Positions 18,018 through 26,433 of a stretch of 64,000 nt of DNA are shown piece by piece. Source of the DNA: G041200185 sp041200185 (lineage in GTDB: Bacteria; Pseudomonadota; Alphaproteobacteria; BNTO01); NCBI GenBank assembly GCA_041200185.1, contig CP165730.1, positions 620,001 through 684,000 of the forward strand. The letters run 5' to 3'. A program made the translations under genes and the position numbers. The number at the start of each line of letters is the position of its first letter. Position 1 is the stretch's first letter. The notes beneath the pieces were generated by a model, which did no database searches, was not told the DNA's origin, and worked only from the letters and a program-made list of their open reading frames with translations.

Positions 18018-18500
18018 TCAAGATTCAGAAGAGGGATGGATTGCGAGGGTAAAAGAGACGTTTTCTCGAATTTCGTGGATGGATAGGGTTGCGGAAATGA
18101 TGAGGTTAAGGTTAAGATTCCTAGTATCGAAGGTCGTGGCTGTTACGGAAGGGTTTTGCAATCGAGGTTCGTAAAGGCGGATCATGAGAGCGCATTTATC
18201 CTGAAAAGAACCCCAATCACTGCCTCCTTCAACGAAGATGTTTGGCATGCTCGGCAAGCCCATAAAACCCTCAATACCGGCCAAGAGAGATTCATCAGCG
18301 GTCGATTCGATCAATTGATCCATCTCCTCGCTTGTCAACGATGAGCGTGTGTTGAAAATATCTTCGAGCTCTCTACGAATAGACTTCAGAAGTTCTTCTT
18401 TTGTAAGAAGGATCCCGATATCGTCCAGCTTCCCCCTCGTCAAAAACTCAGACTGATCTGTAAGTTGATCAAACAAAGGAGCCCTTGCAACAAACGCCAC
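18018..18500 (-). CDS. tssE: Type VI secretion baseplate protein TssE (gp25-like)
   Basis: The 160-residue protein matches the GPW/gp25 family used in the contractile type VI baseplate. Key text: APLFDQLTD (about 7-15), ESIRRELEDIFNTR-type helix (about 40-53, present as LKSIRRELEDIFNTRSS), GFMGLPSMPNIF (about 78-89, the YGLPD-like element) and MIRLYEPRLQNPSVTA (about 106-121, the FEPRL element). Start is GTG with AGGGAGGGG very close upstream. No other type VI gene is in the window; only an exported orphan lies upstream on the same strand. Type VI genes scattered around the chromosome would explain this. Assignment is good on motifs. Confidence 0.82.
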   Translation of the reverse strand: MAFVARAPLFDQLTDQSEFLTRGKLDDIGILLTKEELLKSIRRELEDIFNTRSSLTSEEMDQLIESTADESLLAGIEGFMGLPSMPNIFVEGGSDWGSFQDKCALMIRLYEPRLQNPSVTATTFDTRNLNLNLIISATLSIHEIRENVSFTLAIHPSSES

Positions 18501-18566
18501 AGCCCCTCCCTTTACCTTTATGCTCCATCCGCTCTTAGCTTAGCAAGAAAAACAAGTTTTTATTCA

Positions 18567-19238
18567 TCACTGACCGAAGGTATCTTCAACTTTTGTTCCA
18601 GCGCAAACGAATAGGCGAAAGTCTGGGTTTCTTCTCATCTCAAATGTGTAAGGAACAATACTTGCCTGTCCTTTTTGTTCAGCGGGGATGCTGACTATTT
18701 TTGCATCTGTCAAAAACATTGTATCTCCCAGTGAATCTAGAAATAGTTCGAATACCCTTTGGCCGGTTACTCGAATAAGGTTCAAACTGCCTCGCATATC
18801 GCGAATAGATACGAGCTCGCTTTTACCCCCAACACAGTTGTAAGCTCTTGGCTTGTCGAGGTAAAGCTTACCCATCGTTTGACTTTTCTGATCTTTTACT
18901 AATGCAATCTCTTTCCAAATCTCACGGCTCCTCGTCTCCAGCTGGGGTGGATTTACATCGAATTCATCTAACTTAAATCTGACATTTTGACAGTTGCTCA
19001 CCCGACAGGATAGATAAGAAGACCAATCTAAATAAACCTTCACCGAAGGCTCATCTGGCGAAATCCTAACGACGCGGAATCGATTTTCAGCATCCGGAAG
19101 GTCTTTGTAGCTGATGCTCACCGTCACGTCAGGGCCTACATCGACCATCTTTAAGGGAGAAAGTGGATACGGCCGGTCTCCACCATAGGCTCCCGCAAAC
19201 ATCACGCACAGGGAGACAATTGTTGCTGCCTTCTTCAT
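18567..19238 (-). CDS. Exported orphan upstream of tssE
   Basis: The 223-residue protein has a Sec signal peptide (KKAATIVSLCVMFAGAYG, cleavage about residue 19). The mature part looks beta-rich with two separated Cys pairs (YLSCRVSNCQNVRF near 96-108 and YNCVGG near 140; another Cys near the end at FVCAGT). No lipobox and no membrane helix. I recognise no family. It lies 66 bp upstream of tssE on the same strand and may share its promoter, so a role in type VI secretion is possible but unproven. Confidence 0.65.
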   Translation of the reverse strand: MKKAATIVSLCVMFAGAYGGDRPYPLSPLKMVDVGPDVTVSISYKDLPDAENRFRVVRISPDEPSVKVYLDWSSYLSCRVSNCQNVRFKLDEFDVNPPQLETRSREIWKEIALVKDQKSQTMGKLYLDKPRAYNCVGGKSELVSIRDMRGSLNLIRVTGQRVFELFLDSLGDTMFLTDAKIVSIPAEQKGQASIVPYTFEMRRNPDFRLFVCAGTKVEDTFGQ

Positions 19239-19545
19239 AGGTCCTTCCCTTCAAGACTCATAACTGACAAGGTCCTCCTACCAAGGATTGCCAGTGAGGA
19301 CAACTAATGAGCCTCTCTGAGGCTATGGCCTCTTCCTTATCAAATACAGAACTATACAAAAAATTGTTGTAGTACGCAGTTTTCGAATCATCTTCTGTCA
19401 TACATCAGTAAAAATTCAGTCTAAATTTTAGTTTTTATAAAAGGTTGTCTAAAATATTGTGAGCGAGCAGTTGGCGACGTAGGTAGGTACAAGACACGTC
19501 TACCCGCTTGTATAAACACTGTTCCATTTCGTGCTGTAAACAGGG
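19239..19545. other. Gap of 307 bp, no gene seen
   Basis: AT-rich centre (19380-19450), expected to hold the promoter for the exported orphan. It also follows the 3' end of ffh; no convincing terminator hairpin with a T tract was seen. Confidence 0.45.
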
Positions 19546-20904
19546 TTAAAGCAAGGGACGGCCTCTCAGAGAATTCCAAACCTGTTTAACGTTAGAGGGG
19601 AAGGATTTTTGAGAAAACTTCTTCATTAGGCTCTGGGTCCGCTCAAACTGCTTGATGAGACGATTGAGCTCCGTGACGGTTTGTCCAGCGCCCGTTGCTA
19701 TGCGCTTACGGCGCGATCCATTGAGAATCTTGGGGTCCTGACGTTCGTGGGGAGTCATCGACTGGATTAAAGCAATCTGTCGGCGCAGTTTTTTATCGGC
19801 CTCTTCTTTGTCGAGGCCCTTTTGAGCAGCCTCGGCTACTGCCTTTTGAGCACCAGGCAGTAATTTAAGAACACCCAAAAATCCTCCCATATTCTGCATT
19901 TTTTCGAGATAAATACGCATATCGTTAAGGTCAAAGCGCCCCTTTGCAAGGCGTTTTTCGATCCTCGTGGCATCCTCTTGGTCAATCACCTGTTGAGCCT
20001 TCTCGACGAATTGAATGACATCACCTCGGTCGAGGATCTGGCCGGCGATACGCTTAGGATCAAAGGGAATGAGTTTACTGATGGCTTCACCCGTTCCTAG
20101 AAACTTAAGAGGACATCCCGTTGCGTGGCGGATCGAAAGGGCAGCCCCCCCTCGCATATCGCCATCGGCTCGCGTTAAGATAGCTCCTGTGAGAGGAGCG
20201 ATATCGTGAAAACTCTTTGCTACATGTATAGCTTCTTGTCCCATCATAGCGTCAGCCACGAGCAAAATTTCAACTGGACGGATCTTTGTATAGATCTCTG
20301 CAAGTTCTTGCATCATTTCACCATCCACCTGCAAGCGTCCTGCCGTATCCCAGAGGATCAGGTCAATGTTATTCTTTTTGGCAACGTTCAAGCCCTTCTG
20401 CATGATATCATGGGGGGTATCGCCACCATCCAAGACAGGAATGCCAAGACTTTCGCCTAAAATACGAAGCTGTTCGCGTGCTGCAGGACGGTAAACATCG
20501 AGGGATACCATGAGAATGTGTAGGTTCTTTTTAAGAAGGTTCGCAACTTTGGCAACGGAAGTTGTTTTGCCAGCTCCTTGCAATCCAACGAAAAGGTAAG
20601 AAAACGGAGAGTTGGCTTTGGAGTTGAGTGGAACGACTTCCCGACCCAGGAACTCAACAAGAGCATCGTGGACGGCCTTAATAATAGTTTGGCTAGGAGA
20701 AAGACTCTTGATCATCTCCTTACCCATTAGTTCCTGTTTTACATGAGCCAGCAATCCTTTTGTTGCAGGAATAGCAACATCGGCCTCAAGGAGAGTAATC
20801 CGGATTTCCCTTAAAACGGTGTCAATTTCCGCTTCATTGAGAAAGCCCCGGCCACGCAGGCGGTCGAAAACAGACGAGAGTTTTTCGGAAAGAGACTCGA
20901 ACAC
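19546..20904 (-). CDS. ffh: Signal recognition particle protein Ffh
   Basis: The GTPase binds SRP RNA and the signal sequences of nascent membrane proteins. Domains in order: N domain (1-90), G domain with GLQGAGKTTS (about 106-115), DVYRPAAREQL, DTAGRLQVDGEMM (about 185-197) and GTGEAISKLIPFDPKRIAG, and a Met-rich M domain with MQNMGGFLGVLKLLPG (about 333-348) and the SRP-RNA binding RKRIATGAGQTVTELNRLIKQF. The G4 motif reads TRADGD rather than the usual TKxDGD. Length 452 is normal. It starts 6 bp after grpE ends. Confidence 0.96.
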   Translation of the reverse strand: MFESLSEKLSSVFDRLRGRGFLNEAEIDTVLREIRITLLEADVAIPATKGLLAHVKQELMGKEMIKSLSPSQTIIKAVHDALVEFLGREVVPLNSKANSPFSYLFVGLQGAGKTTSVAKVANLLKKNLHILMVSLDVYRPAAREQLRILGESLGIPVLDGGDTPHDIMQKGLNVAKKNNIDLILWDTAGRLQVDGEMMQELAEIYTKIRPVEILLVADAMMGQEAIHVAKSFHDIAPLTGAILTRADGDMRGGAALSIRHATGCPLKFLGTGEAISKLIPFDPKRIAGQILDRGDVIQFVEKAQQVIDQEDATRIEKRLAKGRFDLNDMRIYLEKMQNMGGFLGVLKLLPGAQKAVAEAAQKGLDKEEADKKLRRQIALIQSMTPHERQDPKILNGSRRKRIATGAGQTVTELNRLIKQFERTQSLMKKFSQKSFPSNVKQVWNSLRGRPLL

Positions 20905-20909
20905 AGCAC

Positions 20910-21512
20910 TTACTTCGTGACAACAACCATAGCGGCTCGCAGAAGACGACCGTTCAACGTGTAACCCGTCTGAAGCGTCTGGTGGACGATACCAGGCTGA
21001 CCGTCCTCAGCTGGGATTTCCGAGACGGCCTGATGGAAAGCAGGGTCAAACGGCTGACCATCACTGTGAATTTTACAGATGCCGTGACGTTCGAGGGCAG
21101 AGAGAATATCGCGGTCCATAAGACTCAGTCCCTCCACAAGAGATTTGAGTTCTTGATTTTCTGAAGTTGAAAAAGGATGGAGAGCCCGTTCAAGATTATC
21201 GATAAAACCAAGGATGTCCTTGGCAAGAGCAGCATTCCCGAACTTGATGGCGTCCTCTTTGTCCTTGAGCGCACGGCGGCGTATGTTTTCCATCTCTGCA
21301 ATAGTTCTTAGGAGCTTATCTTGAAGATCCGCTACCATCTTCTCGGCACTCTCAAGACGCTCACTGCAAGAGATAACGTCAGATTCCGGCAAACTATCGG
21401 TGTCATTCTGAGACGGTGAGGCTAGGGGCCGCTCCAAGTTGCGGAGAGACGACTCATCCTCTTCACCAGAATGCACCACACCCTTAATCGGTCTACCCTG
21501 AGGATCTGCCAT
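20910..21512 (-). CDS. grpE: Nucleotide exchange factor GrpE
   Basis: GrpE releases ADP from DnaK. An acidic/variable N-terminus (to about residue 55) is followed by the long coiled coil (ESAEKMVADLQDKLLRTIAEM) with ENIRRRALKDKEDAIKFG and AKDILGFIDNLERAL. The C-terminal beta domain has GQPFDPAFHQAVSEIP and GYTLNGRLLRAAMVVVTK, all diagnostic. The ATG at 21512 was chosen because AGGAG stands about 11 bases before it; the frame is open to 21557. It is 5 bp from ffh on the same strand, an unusual partner for grpE, which commonly lies near hrcA or dnaK. Confidence 0.94.
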   Translation of the reverse strand: MADPQGRPIKGVVHSGEEDESSLRNLERPLASPSQNDTDSLPESDVISCSERLESAEKMVADLQDKLLRTIAEMENIRRRALKDKEDAIKFGNAALAKDILGFIDNLERALHPFSTSENQELKSLVEGLSLMDRDILSALERHGICKIHSDGQPFDPAFHQAVSEIPAEDGQPGIVHQTLQTGYTLNGRLLRAAMVVVTK

Positions 21513-21686
21513 TTTGTACGCCACTCCTGAATAACCCATCGCGTCATTGTAACGCAAAGGTTAGGGGACGTCTATGAAGCCCTTAGCACAAGGCGAGATA
21601 AGAAGATTTCGCGACTGTCTCCCCCTTTCCATTTTTCTCAAAATATCGGAACATCAACGAAGGGGAAGAAAGCGAAGGGGGATAGC

Positions 21687-22649
21687 TTGAGGGGAAGCAG
21701 CATTACGACGTGGAGAATTGCAGCGCTTTTGGGAGTGTGCGGATCCTCTCCGGCAACGACGTTTTATGTTGGCGGTTCCGTCGCCTACCATGCGGTGAGT
21801 GCGCAAATTTCAGGAACGAATCCTCTTAAGATGTTTATAGAACGAAATAGAACAACTTATGAAAATATATTTGACGACTACTATGCAAATGTAGCAGATG
21901 TTAAACAAGATGAGTCTTTTAATGATGCAGAATTTGAGGCAGTCAACCCCGAGGTTTCCTTACTCGACAGAATGGTTCACGGAGGTGGAATATCTTTATG
22001 GGGTGGTACAGGAAAAAGAACAGAAAAACGGTTTTATTGCGGCGGTGAGGTGCGTTTTTCATACAAGTTAGTGTCGGCTGATGTCAAAAATCATGAAAAT
22101 CTTGTCTTCGACGAGAAAGGAGAGGGGACCATGTACCTGCGCAACCTGATCTCGGGTACTGTCTCAGCTAACTCGAACATCAAATTTAAGAAAAACTTGG
22201 AGATTGGCTTGGGAGTGCGCCTTGGCTTCTTTGCCAGTGAGCGTCTTTTGGGGTATTTGACGATGGGAGTGTCGTGGAACCAAAACGACTACGATCGGTG
22301 CCAAGTCACAATGAATCCAAACTTAAATATTCGCCGACTCAATGATGATACGAGTGCGTGGGCAAAATCAAACTGGAAAAGTAACTGGATTCAGGCTTTA
22401 CAAAAAGAACAGTATTTTGTGACAACAGGACGGCATTCCTACGCGTCCCTTCATGTTGGGTTAGGTGCTGACTACTTTATTAAGCAAAAAATATTTGCAA
22501 GAGTAGAATATTTATATAAATTTGCGTTTACTAACCACTTGAGGTTTAAGCATTATACCGAGGTAACTGATGATAGCTACAAGGCCTACGCTATAAGGTA
22601 CCAGGATAGTGAAAATTGTTTCTCGTTAGGTATAGGGAGAGCGTTCTAA
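21687..22649 (+). CDS. Outer-membrane beta-barrel protein, copy 1
   Basis: The 320-residue protein has a leader (IAALLGVCGSSPA) leading into FYVGGSVAYHAV, a typical first strand. Alternating strands and polar loops follow, including GLGVRLGFFASERLLGYLTMG, LHVGLGADYFIKQKIFARVEY and the C-terminal strand NCFSLGIGRAF, with a terminal Phe as recognised by the BAM complex. Start is TTG with AAGGGGG about 6 bases before. It overlaps the next barrel gene by one base (TAATG). Resembles opacity-porin family proteins in shape, but sequence alone does not place it further. Confidence 0.75.
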   Translation: MRGSSITTWRIAALLGVCGSSPATTFYVGGSVAYHAVSAQISGTNPLKMFIERNRTTYENIFDDYYANVADVKQDESFNDAEFEAVNPEVSLLDRMVHGGGISLWGGTGKRTEKRFYCGGEVRFSYKLVSADVKNHENLVFDEKGEGTMYLRNLISGTVSANSNIKFKKNLEIGLGVRLGFFASERLLGYLTMGVSWNQNDYDRCQVTMNPNLNIRRLNDDTSAWAKSNWKSNWIQALQKEQYFVTTGRHSYASLHVGLGADYFIKQKIFARVEYLYKFAFTNHLRFKHYTEVTDDSYKAYAIRYQDSENCFSLGIGRAF

Positions 22650-23779
22650 TGACAAAAATGAAATCCTTCATGACGTTTTTATGTATAGCACCATCATTCC
22701 TATGGGGGCGAATCCAGTTCTATGTAGGAGTTCATGGCGATTTTCGCAATCTTAAACATACTTTGACGATGGGAAACCACGGGTGGAATGAAGTTCTTGT
22801 TGAAGCTTATAAAAATGATCTCACCAAGCTGTCGGAGAGCTGGTTAAACAGGCAGGATAATACATCAGGCGACCAACTCCTTCCATCATGGATGACCCAG
22901 GGAACACCTCTAAAGCACTTTAAGGATCTTTTGGATGATAAAACATCGGAAATTTGGAAAAAACGTACGACAACGTTTGATATTCGACTAACAGGAGGGG
23001 GTTTCTTCTTCCGACACGAAAAGGTCTTGATGGCATTAGAAGGGTTTTTTGGACGCTCTGTTATGTCAGCAAACGAAAAGACGAGTTTGGAAGTTTTTGA
23101 GGCGTCTGCTCCACAGGAACTCGTAGAGGCGTGGAAAGCCGGGAAGTTTGTTGAGGAGTACAGCAAGGAATCTTCCTCTTTAGGTGGGGGATCGTCGGGG
23201 GGCACAAAAGTTGTTAGGTATAATACTTATGATACACAATCAACTCGACTTAATCCGTATTCGAATTCTACATTGCCTTATATTTATGTTTATAATGAAA
23301 ATAAGATCAGTGTTCAGCATGATATCAAAATCTCATCAACAGCCTTTTTGGGAAGCGATTTGAGGCTAGGTAGCGTTCTCAAGGATAGGCTCTATTTGTA
23401 CGGAATGGTCGGCGTTCAAGGTGAGTGGTTTTCGTTGGATGCAAAAGGCCGATTACCTCAGGGTCTTCCTTCTTTATCTCTTTTCTACTGCTGCAACGCC
23501 TACTCATCGCCAGGGGATTCAGCAGTTTTCGGTCACGAGACGATTTCCTCCTCAGGTGCAACGATCCAAGAGAAGATCTTCAAAAAAACGAAGTTCAAGT
23601 TAGGTGTCTTTGGTGGTGCTGGAATTGAGTTTTATGCTACCCATCGAGTCTCCTTGCGGGCTGATGTAACCTATACCTACTTCCCAGATGTTCAATTTCA
23701 GGCGACGGATGGTGCAGCGCTCATCAAGTACACACACAGACCTTGGAAAGTCGGTCTCGGCGCATTTTGGAGGTTCTAA
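22649..23779 (+). CDS. Outer-membrane beta-barrel protein, copy 2
   Basis: The ATG overlaps the TAA of the preceding barrel gene, so both are surely co-translated. The 376-residue product has a signal peptide (FMTFLCIAPSFLWG, cleavage near residue 20), a first strand (IQFYVGVHGDFRN), Gly/Ser-rich loop (SSLGGGSSGGTK near 180-190) and late strands such as FKLGVFGGAGIEFYA, HRVSLRADVTYTYF and the terminal WKVGLGAFWRF ending in Phe. Long internal loops suggest a surface-exposed protein. It shares layout with copy 1 and with the partial barrel at 63332 but is divergent in sequence. Confidence 0.75.
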   Translation: MTKMKSFMTFLCIAPSFLWGRIQFYVGVHGDFRNLKHTLTMGNHGWNEVLVEAYKNDLTKLSESWLNRQDNTSGDQLLPSWMTQGTPLKHFKDLLDDKTSEIWKKRTTTFDIRLTGGGFFFRHEKVLMALEGFFGRSVMSANEKTSLEVFEASAPQELVEAWKAGKFVEEYSKESSSLGGGSSGGTKVVRYNTYDTQSTRLNPYSNSTLPYIYVYNENKISVQHDIKISSTAFLGSDLRLGSVLKDRLYLYGMVGVQGEWFSLDAKGRLPQGLPSLSLFYCCNAYSSPGDSAVFGHETISSSGATIQEKIFKKTKFKLGVFGGAGIEFYATHRVSLRADVTYTYFPDVQFQATDGAALIKYTHRPWKVGLGAFWRF

Positions 23780-23808
23780 AGCTCCTTTTACTGTGGAGCA
23801 AGGAGAAG

Positions 23809-23852
23809 GCGCGTCCCATCCTTCAAACGACTCTTGGTTATGTGGGACGCGC
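23809..23852. repeat. Inverted repeat between convergent genes
   Basis: A perfect 10-bp stem (GCGCGTCCCA at 23809-23818, TGGGACGCGC at 23843-23852) with a 24-base loop lies between the barrel gene and rlmN, which converge. It may act as a transcript end or 3' mRNA stabiliser, but no T tract follows. A smaller hairpin (GCTCC/GGAGC) is at 23781-23799. Confidence 0.4.
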
Positions 23853-23874
23853 AATATCGCCCCTTTTGGGAAAC

Positions 23875-24948
23875 CTACGTTAGTGGTGACGCCGGTGTTG
23901 ATTGGGTTTTTAGTTGACCGCAAGCCGCAGCAATATCCTGCCCTCTCGGGGAGCGGACGAACGCGGTAACTCCGCATTTTTCGAGAGTTCTTGCAAAGGC
24001 TTGAATCTGTTGAGGAGACGAGCTTTGAAAAGTAGCCCCAGGCCAGGGGTTCCAAGGAATGAGATTAACCTTAGCCGGGAGGTCGTGGATGCGTTGAACG
24101 AGTTCCTTGGCATGCTCCGTTGCGTCGTTAATTCCCGCGAGCATGACGTACTCAAATGTCATCTTGCGAGCTTCGTGAAGGCCTGGGTAGGCACGACACG
24201 CCGAGAGCAGTGATTCGATGTTGTACTGCTTATTGATAGGCATGATACGCTGGCGAATTTCGTCATTGGGGGCGTGAAGGGAAACAGCCAAATTAACACC
24301 CAGTTCCTGTCCACAGCGCTCGATAAAGGGCACAACACCGGAAGTCGACAGAGTGATGCGCCTCTTCGAGAGGGCCATCCCCTCAGGATCCATGATAATT
24401 CGCAAAGCTTTTGAGACATTCGCGTAGTTGTAGAGAGGTTCTCCCATCCCCATCATGACGATATTCGTGAGACTGCGCTTAACATTGGTATGGCCTCGGT
24501 CATTCAATACGTCGCGTGCAAGGAAAACCTGCCCTACAATTTCATGAGACGTGAGATTCCTTGTAAATCCCTGCGTCCCTGTACAACAAAAGGCGCAATG
24601 AACGGGGCATCCAACCTGAGATGATACGCATAGGGTTTGTCGTTCTCCCTCGGGGATTAGCACCATCTCAACGCTTTCTTCGTCTTCAAACGCAACAGCC
24701 CACTTTTCTGTACCGTCACTCGAGAGAGAGTGGTTGATGATTTTTGGTCTTTCAAGAGTAAAGCCCAGACTTAAATCCTCACGTAAGGATTTTGGAAGAT
24801 TAAGCATGGCATCAAAAGATGAAACACCGTGCTGATGAACCCACGACCACAACTGGTCACCGCGCCACTTTGGCAGGCTCCTCTCTTCTAGCAGCGTCAG
24901 CAGCTCCGTTTTTTCAAGTCCAAAAAGGTGGGTTTTTCCCATAGTCAA
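23875..24948 (-). CDS. rlmN: Dual-specificity RNA methyltransferase RlmN
   Basis: Radical-SAM enzyme that methylates C2 of A2503 in 23S rRNA and A37 in several tRNAs. The cluster motif is in SSQVGCPVHCAFCCTGTQGF (Cys spaced C-x3-C-x2-C, about residues 110-122). GMGEPLYNY and VSLHAPNDEIR follow, and the catalytic C-terminal Cys is in RSPRGQDIAAACGQL (about 344). Length 357 is normal. It lies 11 bp downstream of the zinc-ribbon gene on the same strand. Confidence 0.95.
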   Translation of the reverse strand: MTMGKTHLFGLEKTELLTLLEERSLPKWRGDQLWSWVHQHGVSSFDAMLNLPKSLREDLSLGFTLERPKIINHSLSSDGTEKWAVAFEDEESVEMVLIPEGERQTLCVSSQVGCPVHCAFCCTGTQGFTRNLTSHEIVGQVFLARDVLNDRGHTNVKRSLTNIVMMGMGEPLYNYANVSKALRIIMDPEGMALSKRRITLSTSGVVPFIERCGQELGVNLAVSLHAPNDEIRQRIMPINKQYNIESLLSACRAYPGLHEARKMTFEYVMLAGINDATEHAKELVQRIHDLPAKVNLIPWNPWPGATFQSSSPQQIQAFARTLEKCGVTAFVRSPRGQDIAAACGQLKTQSTPASPLT

Positions 24949-24959
24949 GATCCCATCAG

Positions 24960-25262
24960 CTAGATGTCATCTGCTCCGCTAGACGCAAACGAAGCAAGAT
25001 TCCCTTCAAAGGTGTCTTCTTCACCCAAAACTGTCTGCTCGATGTCCGCTGCGCTTGCATCATTCGAGTAATCCAAATCCTCCAATCCCTCTAGTTCGCT
25101 TCCTGTTGCTCCTCCAAGAGCTCTGTTTTTGGATTTATCAAGCACGTTAATATCCACCGCTGTACCGCACTTTGGACAGACAGGGATAGGCTTCCGTAAA
25201 TCGTAAAACCTTACTGAGCAGCCAGTACACACCCTCTTTTTTCCCCACGCTGGATTAACCAC
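24960..25262 (-). CDS. TIGR02300-family zinc-ribbon protein
   Basis: The 100-residue protein opens with NPAWGKKRVCTGCSVRFYDL then PIPVCPKCG, two CxxC pairs that make a zinc ribbon, followed by an acidic disordered tail. This is the layout of a small conserved alphaproteobacterial family of unknown function. The GTG at 25262 was chosen over an upstream start since homologues begin a few residues before the W/LGTKR-like element and GAGG precedes it. It ends in TAG and is followed by rlmN 11 bp later. Confidence 0.82.
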   Translation of the reverse strand: MVNPAWGKKRVCTGCSVRFYDLRKPIPVCPKCGTAVDINVLDKSKNRALGGATGSELEGLEDLDYSNDASAADIEQTVLGEEDTFEGNLASFASSGADDI

Positions 25263-25657
25263 ACCAACCTCATCCGTATAAAGCCACACCACCGGGGGAT
25301 TGTAGCATAACGAGCGGCAGCCTGTAGAGTGCGTTGAATTTAGAAGGCAAAGACAATAAAATAATCCCGTCTAAAGTATTTGATTGTTAAGCAAGTATGA
25401 TGATTAGATGCAGAAGTACAAAAATAATGAACAAAAAATAATATATGGACACACATAAGCATTTTTATTAAGAACCTTGTAAGCTCAATCATCCCATCCG
25501 CTTATGAGTGAAGTGATGATTATTGTTGACTCAGTATCTATTTCATGTCATTTGTAATGATATGAATAAGTATGACGACTGAATAAATAAAAGTATGAGC
25601 TTTTGTGTATTCCAAAGATGGATCAAGAATGTCCATCTCCACCCTAGGAGAGAAAGC
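25263..25657. other. Gap of about 395 bp, AT-rich
   Basis: Divergent promoters for the zinc-ribbon gene and the membrane-protein cluster must lie here. I see no gene, tRNA or hairpin. The stretch 25360-25470 is strongly AT-rich. Confidence 0.45.
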
Positions 25658-26260
25658 ATGAAGGCAATATATCTAACTTGCATCATTGCGGGGCTGTTCT
25701 CTATTCTGCATGTTCTTATGGGAACAGGAGTCATCATAACTCCCATGTTGTTCCTATTGGCCATCATGGAGGTGAATAAAGTCCAGAACAAGGTCGAAAC
25801 TCCGCGGTGGATGAGGTGCGGATGCGGCATTGTGGCGCTCCTTTCCCTCAATCTCTATGTATACTTCAGCTTTGATTCGTGCGGTTTGGTAAGACTGGCT
25901 GGGTTATTTTGTGCCACTACTATAGTGGTTGTAGGCATAGGTGGAATGAACTTTATTTCGAATTTCATCGAAATTTGGCACCGAGATAGACACCTCGCCG
26001 TCCTTCAAGGAATCGTGGAGCTCGTTGCTATTTTCCTTATCATCGAAATTCACTTCCTTGTCCCCGTTTTGTGGCGGGGGACATATCCACACGTATCCTG
26101 CCTCGTAGGGCTGGGTGTGCTCGAGCTCTGCCAACGTCAACATCAGCACAAGGAGATTTATACTACGTTTATGTGGCCACTCATCCGTGCGAGTATTATT
26201 TTTCACTGTATTTTACAATGTGGACTAGGAACGATGGGAATTCATCTTTTTACACAGTAA
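25658..26260 (+). CDS. Polytopic membrane protein, triplet member 1
   Basis: A strong AGGAGAGA ribosome site precedes the ATG. The 200-residue product has about five transmembrane segments, such as YLTCIIAGLFSILHVLMG, TPMLFLLAIMEV and a C-terminal pair. The end (LVGLGVLELCQRQHQHKEIYTTF, then GTMGIHLFTQ) closely matches the end of the next gene, so the two arose by duplication. After its TAA the DNA still carries a 47-bp stretch nearly identical to the coding tail of copy 2. No known family is recognised. The charged QRxxQHKEIY loop is the most conserved element. Confidence 0.7.
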   Translation: MKAIYLTCIIAGLFSILHVLMGTGVIITPMLFLLAIMEVNKVQNKVETPRWMRCGCGIVALLSLNLYVYFSFDSCGLVRLAGLFCATTIVVVGIGGMNFISNFIEIWHRDRHLAVLQGIVELVAIFLIIEIHFLVPVLWRGTYPHVSCLVGLGVLELCQRQHQHKEIYTTFMWPLIRASIIFHCILQCGLGTMGIHLFTQ

Positions 26261-26313
26261 GATCGTCATGGACTTATAGCAAATTCACAGCGAAGGGCCC
26301 CAACAAGGCCTTG

Positions 26314-26360
26314 CTGCAGGCAACAGAATGACTCTTTAGCGGCTTTCGTAACAGGTCCAG
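26314..26360 (+). repeat. 47-bp direct repeat, copy A
   Basis: It matches 27129-27175 at 45 of 47 positions by eye. Copy A is non-coding, after the stop of membrane protein 1. Copy B codes for the last residues of membrane protein 2 (NDSLAAFVTG). This marks a tandem duplication of roughly 0.8 kb. Confidence 0.9.
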
Positions 26361-26433
26361 TATAAAGGCGTTAAGGAGGAGAAATTGATGACTTGTTTTG
26401 GGGATTGTTTAAATTTTTATTTTGACGGTATTT

